From: Marinobacter sp.
GTDB taxonomy: Bacteria > Pseudomonadota > Gammaproteobacteria > Pseudomonadales > Oleiphilaceae
Assembly: GCA_022565395.1 (NCBI GenBank)
Contig: JAIUMV010000014.1
Coordinates: forward strand, 28,342-92,341
DNA length: 64,000 nt
Direction of reading: 5' to 3'
Shown: positions 52,986 through 61,727 of the stretch, one piece after another
How the letters are laid out: the number at the start of each line of letters is the position of its first letter
Position numbering within the stretch: the first letter of the stretch is position 1
Position numbers and translations under genes: made by a program
Notes under the pieces: generated by a model
Database searches by the model: none
What the model was told of the DNA's origin: nothing
Seen by the model: only the letters and a program-made list of their open reading frames with translations

Positions 52986-53909
52986 ATGAAAGCCAGTCAT
53001 GTTCGCAAACTGATCAAGCCCATTGAAAGTGCTTATTCGGAAATGTTTTCCGGCAAAGTCTATACCGTGGGCAAGGGCGCTGTTTCTGTGCGCAATCACA
53101 GTGGCGAGGCAGAGCTTACCGTTATTGGCGTCCATGGTTTTCTGGAAAACCATTGCTACTTTACCCAGGCCTACGAGGCGCCAACCACCGAACTAATCCT
53201 GCTGACCTGCAGCAACTACCATATTCCGGTCAACGGCGTTACCCCGCAAACCCCAACCTGGGAAGTGCCCATCAAGCACCTGGAAGGTACCATCGAATAC
53301 GATGCCTGTATCCTCAACCAGGCGTTGGCCAATCTGCCGACGACAGAGCGTATCCGGATACACGGTCACTCCCGCGGCGGTGCCGTTATTCTTGAGGCCA
53401 TCATGCAGCGGCCGGAGCTTTACGAACATGTGGAAGTGGTTCTGGAAGCCCCCGTGTTGCCGCAGGGCAAATTACACGCGCTGGTAACCACACTGCTGGA
53501 ACCTGTCGGTCACGGCATGTGGCCTTGGCTGATCCGCCTGATCAACTCCACGCCGTCTTCCGCCTACGGCCAGGCTTTTTTTGGCAAGATGAACCCACGC
53601 AAGAAAGCCCTGCTGGCAAAATTGTTCTGCGCCACTAAGGATCACCTCACCATCGTACGTAATATCGAGAACATCATGGCGTGGATGGAGCGTCGGGACA
53701 CTTCAGTCTACGGCCTGGTGCGCCATGGCACCTTCCTGATCCCCCAGGTAGACCGCATCCTCGACCGCGAGGCCATGCTGCGCAGCGCACGCCAGAGCCC
53801 AACCACCATGCGCATTATCGAAACCGAGGCGCAGAGCCACTTTATTACCCTCGACAGCAAAGAATGGGTCCCCTCTCTGGAGACCCTGCCCCGCGCCGTC
53901 GCCGTCTAG
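52986..53909 (+). CDS. Alpha/beta hydrolase family protein
   Basis: A 307-residue protein. ELTVIGVHGFLENHC gives the oxyanion-hole region, and GHSRGGAVILEA is the nucleophile elbow with serine in GxSxG form; the late SHFITLDSKEW has a histidine in the position expected for the catalytic triad. There is no signal peptide. GGGAG lies 9 bases upstream of the ATG. It is divergent from the second WS/DGAT gene, so a role as a cytoplasmic lipase or esterase in wax turnover is a reasonable guess, not shown. Confidence 0.78.
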   Translation: MKASHVRKLIKPIESAYSEMFSGKVYTVGKGAVSVRNHSGEAELTVIGVHGFLENHCYFTQAYEAPTTELILLTCSNYHIPVNGVTPQTPTWEVPIKHLEGTIEYDACILNQALANLPTTERIRIHGHSRGGAVILEAIMQRPELYEHVEVVLEAPVLPQGKLHALVTTLLEPVGHGMWPWLIRLINSTPSSAYGQAFFGKMNPRKKALLAKLFCATKDHLTIVRNIENIMAWMERRDTSVYGLVRHGTFLIPQVDRILDREAMLRSARQSPTTMRIIETEAQSHFITLDSKEWVPSLETLPRAVAV

Positions 53910-53946
53910 GGGCGGTTGATTGATCCACGATCCCGTTTAAAGACTG

Positions 53947-53995
53947 AATCCGGTACACTTGGGTGCAAACAACTGCATCCGAGTGCCGGATTTTT
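53947..53995 (+). terminator. Long hairpin with T-run between hydrolase gene and next gene
   Basis: AATCCGG (53946-53952) pairs with CCGGATT (53987-53992) at the base of a longer imperfect stem (GGGTGCA / TGCATCC inside) and is followed by TTTTTC. It ends directly at the ATG of the next gene (53997), leaving no room for a ribosome site. Confidence 0.6.
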
Positions 53996-53996
53996 C

Positions 53997-54773
53997 ATGT
54001 ACCGAGAACGCCTGCTTACCACTGAGGTCGCCTCTGCGCCCGCACAACGCCTGCAAGCTGCACTGCTGGACTATCATGACTTCCGCTATCAACCAGTGCC
54101 CTCCGCGCTGGATTACAGCCTGACCCAGCTTAGCCAGTGGCAAACCGAGCGGCTGAAACGCACCCATGCCGACCTCTACCAACACCCTCACTACGCCAGT
54201 GGGCTGACATTCTTGCTGTCAGACCTCTACCAGCCCACCCGCCTGACCCGTCGCGATGACGACATAGACCGGGTGTTTCCCAAGCTGGTGAAATGGGTGC
54301 CCGACGACCTGCTGAACACCCTCGCGGGCCTCGTGGAACTGAATCTGGTTACCCGCCAACTGGACCTGGCAATGGCCGCACGCCTGAGCACCCACAGGCA
54401 GCTGGATGAACACCACTGGTGCGCCGCCTATCGGGACTGCCAGCAGATTTCAGCGCGGGAACAGCAACTGCTGCTGGTCAGCGAGGTAGGGCTGCAACTG
54501 GATCGCTACGTCAGCAAACGCAGTATCGGCTGGTTGCTGGCCATGACGGAAGGGGCCGCCGACCTGGCGGGACTGCAGGATCTGCACGATTTCCTGCACC
54601 GGGGCTACCGGGCTTTTCGCGGGATGGACAATGTGCCAGCCCTGATCAACCTGTTGGTTGTGCGGGAGCGACGTATCATGCAACAGGTGCTCGCCGGCCA
54701 CCTTCAGCCATTACAATTGAGGGAGCAACTGCTGACGATACAGGAGACGGGCGGCACCCCCGGTCAGGCCTGA
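53997..54773 (+). CDS. Conserved hypothetical protein
   Basis: About 258 residues from the ATG at 53997 (MYRERLLTTEVASAP); the frame is open further upstream but passes through the hairpin. It reads as an all-helical soluble protein: RLQAALLDYHDFRYQPVPSA, GLTFLLSDLYQPTRLTRRDD, DIDRVFPKLVKWVPDDLLNT and YRAFRGMDNVPALINLLVVR. Similar FLLSDLY..RRD sequences occur in other gammaproteobacteria without a function. Its end overlaps the convergent PHA-system-like gene by 10 bp. Confidence 0.7.
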   Translation: MYRERLLTTEVASAPAQRLQAALLDYHDFRYQPVPSALDYSLTQLSQWQTERLKRTHADLYQHPHYASGLTFLLSDLYQPTRLTRRDDDIDRVFPKLVKWVPDDLLNTLAGLVELNLVTRQLDLAMAARLSTHRQLDEHHWCAAYRDCQQISAREQQLLLVSEVGLQLDRYVSKRSIGWLLAMTEGAADLAGLQDLHDFLHRGYRAFRGMDNVPALINLLVVRERRIMQQVLAGHLQPLQLREQLLTIQETGGTPGQA

Positions 54774-55045
54774 CCGATCAGCTGATTCAGCTGGCTGTGA
54801 ATCTCCTGCTCAATCCGCCCGCGAAACGGGCGCAGCAGGAAACCCAGTTCCATGTGAATGCGAATGGTATGGCCGGTGATCTCCAGCAGCCCTTTAACGC
54901 CTGTGCGGTGAAAGCGCATTCGCTCACCCTGCCATTCATAATGCACGTGAAATTCCCGAGACAGATCCTCCGCCAGGGCCTCAGCAGCCTGCCGCGCTTC
55001 GGCCAGGTTCAGGGAGTGGTTTCGGGTAACATCAATCACAGACAT
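54764..55045 (-). CDS. Polyhydroxyalkanoic acid system family protein
   Basis: A 93-residue protein: IDVTRNHSLNLAEARQAAEA, LAEDLSREFHVHYEWQGERM, and FHRTGVKGLLEITGHTIRIH followed by ELGFLLRPFRGRIEQEIHSQ. This is the small family first described beside PHA genes (TIGR02610-like); its role is unknown. No PHA synthase or phasin is visible here, so a general role at storage granules or membranes remains open. It is convergent with the preceding gene. Confidence 0.82.
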   Translation of the reverse strand: MSVIDVTRNHSLNLAEARQAAEALAEDLSREFHVHYEWQGERMRFHRTGVKGLLEITGHTIRIHMELGFLLRPFRGRIEQEIHSQLNQLIGQA

Positions 55046-55196
55046 TCAAAGGCCTTCCAAACAGTTGCCACAGGGGCGATCATTGGCGAAAACGGAAGTG
55101 TAGGCATTTCCCGATGCCGCGCAAGTAGACATGGGATTTTGCACCACAACCCGCTACCGGTAGAATAGCCTCCACATAACAGACAGGATAGACGAA

Positions 55197-55985
55197 ATGA
55201 ACAACCACAACCCACCTAATGCTGACAGCCAGGCGCCTGCTACAGATGATGTAACCCACTTTGGTTACCGCTCTGTGGCCAAAAGTGAAAAGGCGAGCCA
55301 GGTGGCAGAGGTATTTCATTCTGTCGCGGGCAAGTACGACCTGATGAACGACCTCATGTCCATGGGCATCCACCGGTTGTGGAAACGCTTTACTGTTGAA
55401 CTGAGCGGCGTCAGGCCCGGCCATCAGGTGCTGGATATTGCAGGCGGCACCGGCGACCTGACCATGAAGTTTTCCGATCTGGTAGGTCCACAGGGCAAGG
55501 TGGTGCTGGCCGACATCAACGAATCCATGTTACGGGTGGGGCGCAGCCGGCTTACTGACCGGGGATATATCGGCAATATCGAATATGTGCAGGCTGACGC
55601 CGAGCACCTCCCCTTCCCGGACAATACGTTCAATGCCGTCAGCATCGCCTTCGGCTTGCGCAATGTCACCGATAAGGACCAGGCCCTCAGGGACATGGCG
55701 CGGGTACTGAAACCTGGCGGCAAGCTCATGGTGCTGGAGTTCTCCAAGCCGAGCAACCCCCTGCTGAGCAAGGCTTATGATGCTTACTCCTTCAACGCTC
55801 TGCCCCTGATGGGCCAGCTGATTGCCGGTGACGCCGGCAGTTACCAGTATCTGGCAGAATCCATCCGCATGCACCCGGATCAGGACACGCTGAAAGGCAT
55901 GATGGAAGCGGCCGGACTGGTAAACTGTAAGTACCACAATATGACGGGCGGCGTTGTTGCCCTGCATACGGGCATCAAGCCCTGA
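55197..55985 (+). CDS. ubiE: Ubiquinone/menaquinone biosynthesis C-methyltransferase
   Basis: A 262-residue SAM-dependent methyltransferase. [20 protein letters not shown] is the family start; the SAM site is [20 protein letters not shown], followed by [20 protein letters not shown] and [20 protein letters not shown]. It C-methylates the quinone ring in ubiquinone synthesis. The stop overlaps the ubiJ start (TGATG), and ubiJ in turn overlaps ubiB. Confidence 0.97.
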   Translation: MNNHNPPNADSQAPATDDVTHFGYRSVAKSEKASQVAEVFHSVAGKYDLMNDLMSMGIHRLWKRFTVELSGVRPGHQVLDIAGGTGDLTMKFSDLVGPQGKVVLADINESMLRVGRSRLTDRGYIGNIEYVQADAEHLPFPDNTFNAVSIAFGLRNVTDKDQALRDMARVLKPGGKLMVLEFSKPSNPLLSKAYDAYSFNALPLMGQLIAGDAGSYQYLAESIRMHPDQDTLKGMMEAAGLVNCKYHNMTGGVVALHTGIKP

Positions 55986-56638
55986 TGTTTCCCGGCCCTA
56001 CCCTGCAAGCGGCCTTGACCCAGGTCATCGAGACCGCACTGAACCAGGCCCTGGCACTGGACCCTGCGGGCCGTGAGGCCCTGCTTGCGGCGCTGGGCAC
56101 GGGGGTTTGCTTTGAGTTTAGCGGGCTGAAACTGCGGTTGACCCTGTCACCGGCCGGCGAGCGGGTGCAGGTGGCCAGTCAGGACAGCGGCATGCCCCTG
56201 AGTTTCACCCTGCAGGGTGCGCCACTGGCCTACCTGGCGCTGGCCGTGGGCGATACCGGCGTATTCAGCCAGGGGCGCCTGAGTGTGCAGGGCGACACGG
56301 GCCAGGCGCACGACTTCCAGCGCGCCCTGCAACAGCTGAACCCGGACTGGGAAGCCGCCCTGGCACGGCGGATCGGCGATGTACCCGCCCACCTGATTGG
56401 CCAACGCCTGCGGGGTGCCGTGCACTGGAGTCGCCATGCCTTTACCAGCCTGAACAGCAATATCGAAGAGTATATCCACGAGGAAAGCCGCGGCCTGCCC
56501 GGCCGCCATGAGGTTGAGGCCCGCTTTCAGGATATCGACGCCCTGAACCTGCGCTCTGACCGCTTGCAGGCCCGTATTCAGCGGCTGGAACACCTCAGCA
56601 ACCACCAGCCTGATACCCCGTCTTCGGAGCAACCGTGA
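55985..56638 (+). CDS. ubiJ: Ubiquinone biosynthesis accessory factor UbiJ
   Basis: A 217-residue protein with an SCP2 lipid-binding domain ([31 protein letters not shown] [40 protein letters not shown]) and a C-terminal coil ([20 protein letters not shown]). It binds hydrophobic ubiquinone intermediates in the Ubi complex. It is coupled to ubiE (1-bp overlap) and ubiB (4-bp overlap). Confidence 0.93.
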   Translation: MFPGPTLQAALTQVIETALNQALALDPAGREALLAALGTGVCFEFSGLKLRLTLSPAGERVQVASQDSGMPLSFTLQGAPLAYLALAVGDTGVFSQGRLSVQGDTGQAHDFQRALQQLNPDWEAALARRIGDVPAHLIGQRLRGAVHWSRHAFTSLNSNIEEYIHEESRGLPGRHEVEARFQDIDALNLRSDRLQARIQRLEHLSNHQPDTPSSEQP

Positions 56639-58290
56639 CTCGCCTGCAACGCCTGATTCGCATTAGCTGGGTTTTCTGCAAATACCGCCTTGATACCTTT
56701 ATCCCGCTGCACGAACTGCCCGTGGGTCTTCGCGTGCTGTTTGTGCTGGCACCCTGGCATCTGTTTCCGGCCCCCAAGCTGCCCCGCGGGGACCGTTTGC
56801 GCCTGGCGCTGGAAGAGCTGGGCCCCATCTTTGTCAAATTTGGTCAGATTCTTTCCACCCGCCGCGATCTGCTGCCAGATGATATGGCGGACGCCCTCAA
56901 GCAGCTGCAGGACCGGGTGCCCCCTTTTCCCGGCAGCGAGTCTCGCGCCATTATCGAAAAGTCCCTGGGGCGCCCGGTCAGCGAGCTGTTCGGACACTTT
57001 GAGCCGGAGCCTATGGCCTCCGCCTCGGTAGCACAGGTACATGCCGCCACCCTGAACGATGGCCGCCAGGTCGTGGTCAAGGTGATTCGCCCCGGCATCG
57101 AACGGATTATCCGCCAGGACCTGGCGCTGATGTTTCTCATGGCTCGGCTGCTGATGCGCTTCTGGTCCGAAGGCCCCCGCCTGCGACCGGTAGAGGTGGT
57201 ACAGGACTACAGCAACACCATCCATGACGAACTGGACCTGCACCGGGAAGCCGCCAATGCCAGCCAGATCCGCCGCAACTTTGAAGGCTCCAGCCTGATT
57301 TATATTCCCTACATTGACTGGGACTACACCCGCCACGATGTCCTGGTTATGGAACGCATTCAGGGCATACCGGTCGCCGATGTCGACGCCCTCAATGCAG
57401 CGGGCGTGAACATGAAGGTATTGGCTGAAAAGGGCGTGGAAATCTTCTTTACTCAGGTATTCCGCGACAGTTTCTTCCACGCAGACATGCATCCCGGCAA
57501 CATCTTCGTGGATGCCAGCAATCCCCAGGACCCCAAATACATCGCCATTGATTTCGGTATTGTCGGCACCCTGGCCCCGGATGATCTCAGCTATCTGGCC
57601 CACAACCTGCTCGCCTTTTTCAAGCGAGATTACCGCCGGGTAGCCGAGCTGCATATCAAATCCGGCTGGGTGCCCGCCCACACCCGGGTCAACGAGTTTG
57701 AGGCCGCCATTCGCAGCGTGTGCGAACCCATCTTTGAGCGTCCGCTGAAAGACATTTCCTTCGGCCATTTCCTTCTGCGGCTGTTCCAGACAGCCCGTCG
57801 CTTCGAAATGGAAGTGCAGCCACAACTGGTACTGTTGCAGAAAACCCTGCTGAACGTGGAAGGCCTGGGCCGCCAGCTGTATCCGGATCTGGACCTGTGG
57901 AGCACGGCGCAGCCCTTCCTGGAGAACTGGCTGCGCCAGCGCATTGGCCCACCCGGCCTGCTGAAAACCGTGCAGGACTATCTGCCCGGCTGGCTGGAGC
58001 AGTCAACGGAAATGCCACAACTGCTGCATGACGCCCTCGCCCAGGTCCGCAACAGTGGCCAGCCCTATACCCACCTGCAAGCCCAACTGGCCGCAGAGCA
58101 GCGCCGGGAGCAGCTGCGTCAGCGCAGGACTCGGCGCACCTTGCTGGCCAGCCTGCTGATCGCCTCCGGCTGGCTGACAACCCGCGAGGACTGGCTGAGC
58201 GTGCTGCAACAAGTGCCCTGGCAGGGGTGGCTGCTGGCCGGATTGGGTATGGTACTATTGCTGAAACCGGTCAAAGGGGCCTCAGACTGA
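56635..58290 (+). CDS. ubiB: Ubiquinone biosynthesis protein UbiB (ABC1/ADCK atypical kinase)
   Basis: A 551-residue protein of normal length. The KxGQ motif lies in [20 protein letters not shown], the Ala-rich nucleotide loop in [15 protein letters not shown], the metal/catalytic parts in [11 protein letters not shown] and [11 protein letters not shown], and two C-terminal membrane helices end the protein ([26 protein letters not shown]). It supports ubiquinone synthesis through ATPase activity at the membrane. The start is a GTG overlapping ubiJ by 4 bp. Confidence 0.97.
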   Translation: MTRLQRLIRISWVFCKYRLDTFIPLHELPVGLRVLFVLAPWHLFPAPKLPRGDRLRLALEELGPIFVKFGQILSTRRDLLPDDMADALKQLQDRVPPFPGSESRAIIEKSLGRPVSELFGHFEPEPMASASVAQVHAATLNDGRQVVVKVIRPGIERIIRQDLALMFLMARLLMRFWSEGPRLRPVEVVQDYSNTIHDELDLHREAANASQIRRNFEGSSLIYIPYIDWDYTRHDVLVMERIQGIPVADVDALNAAGVNMKVLAEKGVEIFFTQVFRDSFFHADMHPGNIFVDASNPQDPKYIAIDFGIVGTLAPDDLSYLAHNLLAFFKRDYRRVAELHIKSGWVPAHTRVNEFEAAIRSVCEPIFERPLKDISFGHFLLRLFQTARRFEMEVQPQLVLLQKTLLNVEGLGRQLYPDLDLWSTAQPFLENWLRQRIGPPGLLKTVQDYLPGWLEQSTEMPQLLHDALAQVRNSGQPYTHLQAQLAAEQRREQLRQRRTRRTLLASLLIASGWLTTREDWLSVLQQVPWQGWLLAGLGMVLLLKPVKGASD

Positions 58291-58380
58291 GCGCCAGTGC
58301 GCTGGCAATTGCTCCTACGCCCCATGACAAGTACCCAGCGTCAGCATGATCAGGCGCGCAATTCTCAGGATTTAACATAA

Positions 58381-58809
58381 ATGTCAAAGTCATCCTCCAC
58401 TATCCCTTCCGTTGACTGGCTGGATGCCGTGCGCTGGGACAGCAACGGCCTGGTGCCGGCTATCGCCCAGGATGCCGCCACTGGCGATATCCTGATGATG
58501 GCCTGGATGAACCGCGAGTCACTGCAGCTGACCGCTGACGAAGGCGTGGCCGTGTACTGGTCCCGCTCCCGCGGCAAGCTGTGGCGCAAGGGCGAAACCT
58601 CCGGTCATACCCAGCGGGTACAGGAAATACGCCTGGACTGCGATGCGGATGTGATCCTGCTGAAAATCGAGCAGTTGGGCGGTATCGCTTGCCACACCGG
58701 GCGGCGCAGTTGCTTTTTCAACCGTCTGGACAATGGCCAGTGGGTGGTGACGGATGCGGTGATTAAAGACCCCAACACCATTTACCGCCCGGTAAAAAGT
58801 CAAGGATAG
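58381..58809 (+). CDS. hisI: Phosphoribosyl-AMP cyclohydrolase
   Basis: A 142-residue single-domain enzyme: [53 protein letters not shown] and [13 protein letters not shown] with zinc-binding cysteines. It opens the purine ring in step 3 of histidine synthesis. hisE is separate and follows 7 bp later, unlike the fused HisIE of enterobacteria. Confidence 0.97.
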   Translation: MSKSSSTIPSVDWLDAVRWDSNGLVPAIAQDAATGDILMMAWMNRESLQLTADEGVAVYWSRSRGKLWRKGETSGHTQRVQEIRLDCDADVILLKIEQLGGIACHTGRRSCFFNRLDNGQWVVTDAVIKDPNTIYRPVKSQG

Positions 58810-58816
58810 CTGAGCC

Positions 58817-59152
58817 ATGAGCCATATACTGACGGAACTGACTGAAGTGCTTGAGCAACGCAAGCAGGCCGCCGCCGACAGCTCCTATGTTGCCAGCCTG
58901 CATCACAAGGGGCTGAACAAGATTCTGGAGAAGGTCGGTGAGGAATGCACGGAAACCCTGCTGGCCGCCAAGGATGCCGAGCACAGCGGTGATACCCGTG
59001 AGCTGGTGGCCGAAACTGCTGACCTGTGGTTTCACAGCCTGGTGATGCTGTCGCATCTGGGCCTGAGCGCAGACGATGTAATGCAGGAACTGGCGCGCCG
59101 CTTTGGCCTGTCAGGTCTGGAAGAAAAGGCCGCACGCGGCCAAACAGACTAG
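58817..59152 (+). CDS. hisE: Phosphoribosyl-ATP pyrophosphatase
   Basis: A 111-residue MazG-like enzyme: [40 protein letters not shown] and [20 protein letters not shown] give the acidic Mg2+-binding helices. It hydrolyses phosphoribosyl-ATP to phosphoribosyl-AMP in histidine synthesis step 2, feeding HisI encoded just upstream. Confidence 0.97.
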   Translation: MSHILTELTEVLEQRKQAAADSSYVASLHHKGLNKILEKVGEECTETLLAAKDAEHSGDTRELVAETADLWFHSLVMLSHLGLSADDVMQELARRFGLSGLEEKAARGQTD

Positions 59153-59266
59153 CGGCCGCCGCCGGTAACAGCGCAGAACGCCACAGGCCCAGCGGTAAAT
59201 CCCCGGGTTTTCCCCCAGGGCCGGGGTGGCGTACAATCAAGTTAAATCACGTGTGAGGAAACCCGC

Positions 59267-59506
59267 ATGGGCATTAGTATCTGGCAATTGCTGATCGTAC
59301 TGGGCATCGTTGTGCTGTTGTTCGGAACCAAAAAACTGCGCAATATCGGTTCAGACTTGGGTGGTGCTATCCGTGGCTTCAAGAAGTCCATGAACGAAGA
59401 AAGCGACGACGACAAAAACGAGGCAGGCAAGCCGCTGGAGAAGAAACCTGAATCCGGCGTCTACGAAGCCAAAGCCGAGCATGTCGAAGACAAGCCCAAA
59501 GGCTGA
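59267..59506 (+). CDS. tatA: Sec-independent protein translocase subunit TatA
   Basis: A 79-residue protein: N-terminal helix [18 protein letters not shown], then the hinge [20 protein letters not shown] and a charged tail. It forms the size-variable pore for folded twin-arginine substrates such as the PhoD-like protein of this window. AGGAAACC precedes the ATG. tatB follows 10 bp after its stop. Confidence 0.97.
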   Translation: MGISIWQLLIVLGIVVLLFGTKKLRNIGSDLGGAIRGFKKSMNEESDDDKNEAGKPLEKKPESGVYEAKAEHVEDKPKG

Positions 59507-59516
59507 GCATAGCTAG

Positions 59517-59864
59517 ATGTTTGATATCGGCTTCATTGAACTGCTGATCTGCGGCATCATCGCCCTGCTGATCCTTGGCCCTGAGCGGCTGCCCGTGGCA
59601 GCCCGCACAGCAGGCCGCTGGATCGGCCGCAGCCGGCGTCTGGTCAGTAACTTCACCGCCGAGCTGGACCGTGAGCTGAAAGCGGACGAGCTGCGCAAGG
59701 AGCTGCGTAAAGCTGGCGATATCGGCCTTGAAGACGTGGAAAAAAGCGTCAAGGACGCAATCGGTGAGGCCAAAAAGTTTGAGCACATGATCCTGTCTGA
59801 GGATCTGGCTGAAAAAAAATCTGAACCACAACCGCCCGCAGACGAGAAAAACACCTCTTCATGA
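59517..59864 (+). CDS. tatB: Sec-independent protein translocase subunit TatB
   Basis: A 115-residue protein: MFDIGFIELLICGIIALLIL then GPERLPVAARTAGRWIGRSR, the TatB signature with Glu in the helix, and a long amphipathic charged region. It pairs with TatC as the twin-arginine receptor. It overlaps tatC by 4 bp (ATGA). Confidence 0.97.
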   Translation: MFDIGFIELLICGIIALLILGPERLPVAARTAGRWIGRSRRLVSNFTAELDRELKADELRKELRKAGDIGLEDVEKSVKDAIGEAKKFEHMILSEDLAEKKSEPQPPADEKNTSS

Positions 59865-60664
59865 CCGCATCATCCAACGGTGGCGGGCAGTTGCCCCCCG
59901 GTACGCCGCCCGAGCCAGTTGATCAGGAAATGCCCCTGGTCGAGCACCTGCTGGAACTCCGTAGCCGCCTGTTGAAAATGGTGCTGGCCATAGGCGCCTG
60001 TTTTATCCTGGTCTACCCCTTTGCCAACCGCCTCTACCTGTGGGTTTCAGAGCCCCTGCGCAACCTGCTGCCCGAAGGGCAGATGATGATTGCCACCGAC
60101 ATCACCGCCACCTTCTTCGCCCCCCTCAAGCTGGCGCTGGTGGTTTCGGTATTCCTCGCCATTCCGGTGGTGCTCTACCAGATCTGGAGTTTTATCGCCC
60201 CTGGCCTGTACAAGCATGAAAAACGCCTGGCGGTGCCCCTGCTGGTGACCTCCGTGCTGCTGTTCTATCTTGGCGCTGCCTTTGCCTACTTCGTGGTGTT
60301 TCCGCTGGTGTTCGGCTTCTTCACCGCCATCGGCCCGGAAGGTATCGTTGAACTGCCAGATATGAACAGCTACCTCACCTTCGTGCTGAAGATGTTCTTT
60401 GCCTTTGGCGTGGCGTTTGAAATCCCCATCGCCACCATTCTGCTGATCCTCTCCGGCGCTACCACCCCCGACAGTCTTGCCCGCAAGCGGCCCTATGTTG
60501 TGGTGGGCTGCTTTGTTATTGGCATGCTGCTGACACCGCCGGATGTGATTTCCCAAACCCTGCTGGCGCTGCCCATGTGGCTGCTGTTTGAGCTCGGCAT
60601 CCTGTTCGGCCGACTGGTTAAACCCCGCACACAGGAAGGTGCAGGGCAAGAATCCAACGGATGA
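59861..60664 (+). CDS. tatC: Sec-independent protein translocase subunit TatC
   Basis: A 267-residue, six-helix membrane protein: PLVEHLLELRSRLLKMVLAI, SFIAPGLYKHEKRLAVPLLV and FAFGVAFEIPIATILLILSG contain the conserved E-L-R-x-R and F-E-x-P motifs. It recognises the RR signal. It overlaps tatB and rsmE by 4 bp each. Confidence 0.98.
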   Translation: MTASSNGGGQLPPGTPPEPVDQEMPLVEHLLELRSRLLKMVLAIGACFILVYPFANRLYLWVSEPLRNLLPEGQMMIATDITATFFAPLKLALVVSVFLAIPVVLYQIWSFIAPGLYKHEKRLAVPLLVTSVLLFYLGAAFAYFVVFPLVFGFFTAIGPEGIVELPDMNSYLTFVLKMFFAFGVAFEIPIATILLILSGATTPDSLARKRPYVVVGCFVIGMLLTPPDVISQTLLALPMWLLFELGILFGRLVKPRTQEGAGQESNG

Positions 60665-61386
60665 ACCTGTGCCTGTTGCTGGCTGAAGACTTTGTCGCCC
60701 CGGATCGGGTGCGACTCTCTGGCCGCCGCCGCCAGCACCTGCAACAGGTGTTGGCGGCAAAGGCCGGGGATACCGTGAGTGTTGGCCTGTGCAATGGCTT
60801 GATGGGCACCGCAGTGGTGGAGTCCCTGAGCGCCGATGAAGCTTTGCTGGTGGCCGTCACCCTAGACACCCCGCCACCACCCCCTCTGCCCCTGACCCTG
60901 ATCCTGGCCATGCCAAGGCCAAAAATGTTCCGGCGTATTCTGCAGACCACTGCCAGCCTGGGTATCAAGGACATCTGGCTGATTAACGCCTACCGGGTGG
61001 AAAAGAGTTACTGGCAAACCCCCTGGTTGGCAGAGGAGGCGCTCAGGGAGAACCTTGTCCTGGGTCTGGAGCAGGCCAGGGATACCCAGTTGCCGAACAT
61101 TCACATCCGCAAACGCTTCAAGCCCTTTGTGGAAGACGAGCTACCCTCCCTGTGTCAGGACCGCCGCGCCCTGGTCGCCCATCCCCGCACCTCAGCCCCC
61201 TGCCCCAGCAACCTGAGCGAGCCTGTAACCCTGTGCATCGGCCCAGAAGGCGGTTTCATTCCTTACGAGGTGGAAAAACTGCAACAGGCTGGCTGCGAAG
61301 CCGTACATCTGGGCAGTCGCATCCTGCGGGTGGAAACGGCAGTGCCGGTATTAACCAGCCGCCTGTTTGACCCGGCGCTGCGCTAA
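60661..61386 (+). CDS. rsmE: 16S rRNA (uracil(1498)-N(3))-methyltransferase
   Basis: A 241-residue SPOUT methyltransferase: RVRLSGRRRQHLQQVLAAKA at the PUA-like start, LTLILAMPRPKMFRRILQTT, and the knot motifs LCIGPEGGFIPYEVE and HLGSRILRVETAVPV. It methylates U1498 of 16S rRNA. It is the last gene of the tatABC-rsmE run and is followed by REP-like repeats. Confidence 0.96.
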   Translation: MNLCLLLAEDFVAPDRVRLSGRRRQHLQQVLAAKAGDTVSVGLCNGLMGTAVVESLSADEALLVAVTLDTPPPPPLPLTLILAMPRPKMFRRILQTTASLGIKDIWLINAYRVEKSYWQTPWLAEEALRENLVLGLEQARDTQLPNIHIRKRFKPFVEDELPSLCQDRRALVAHPRTSAPCPSNLSEPVTLCIGPEGGFIPYEVEKLQQAGCEAVHLGSRILRVETAVPVLTSRLFDPALR

Positions 61387-61727
61387 CGCTGCAGCGATAA
61401 CAGTCGCTAAACAGGCTCCAGCAAAACCGGTCGCGGTCATGGACCGCTCCTACAGGGGCACGCAGCAGTGCCCGTCCATCCCGGTCGCGGTCATGGACCG
61501 CTGCGCTCCATGCCCGCCAAACACGTAGGAGCTGGCCATGCCTGCGACCGGCTGTCACCGACGAGCTTTGGTCATCGGCTCGCTACATCATGAGGCGATC
61601 GGCTGGTGCGCTTCATCGGACGCCGGCACTCAGATACAAAACGTTACCAGGAAACTGTGAAAAGGGACTCCTACCTCGCACGTCGTGAAACGAGACAATA
61701 GGCCACCAACATAAAGAAGGGCAGTCT
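61387..61727. repeat. Intergenic region with REP-like TAGGAGC elements
   Basis: No gene is supported. GGTCGCGGTCATGGACCGCT occurs at 61429 (extending to CTCCTAC, 61453) and at 61483; the second is followed by the reverse-type arm GTAGGAGCTGGCCATG..GCGACCGG (61525-61551), forming a hairpin pair 61483-61551. The layout resembles REP/BIME elements of pseudomonads. Promoter and ribosome site (AAGAAGGG) of the next gene lie at the right end. Confidence 0.8.
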
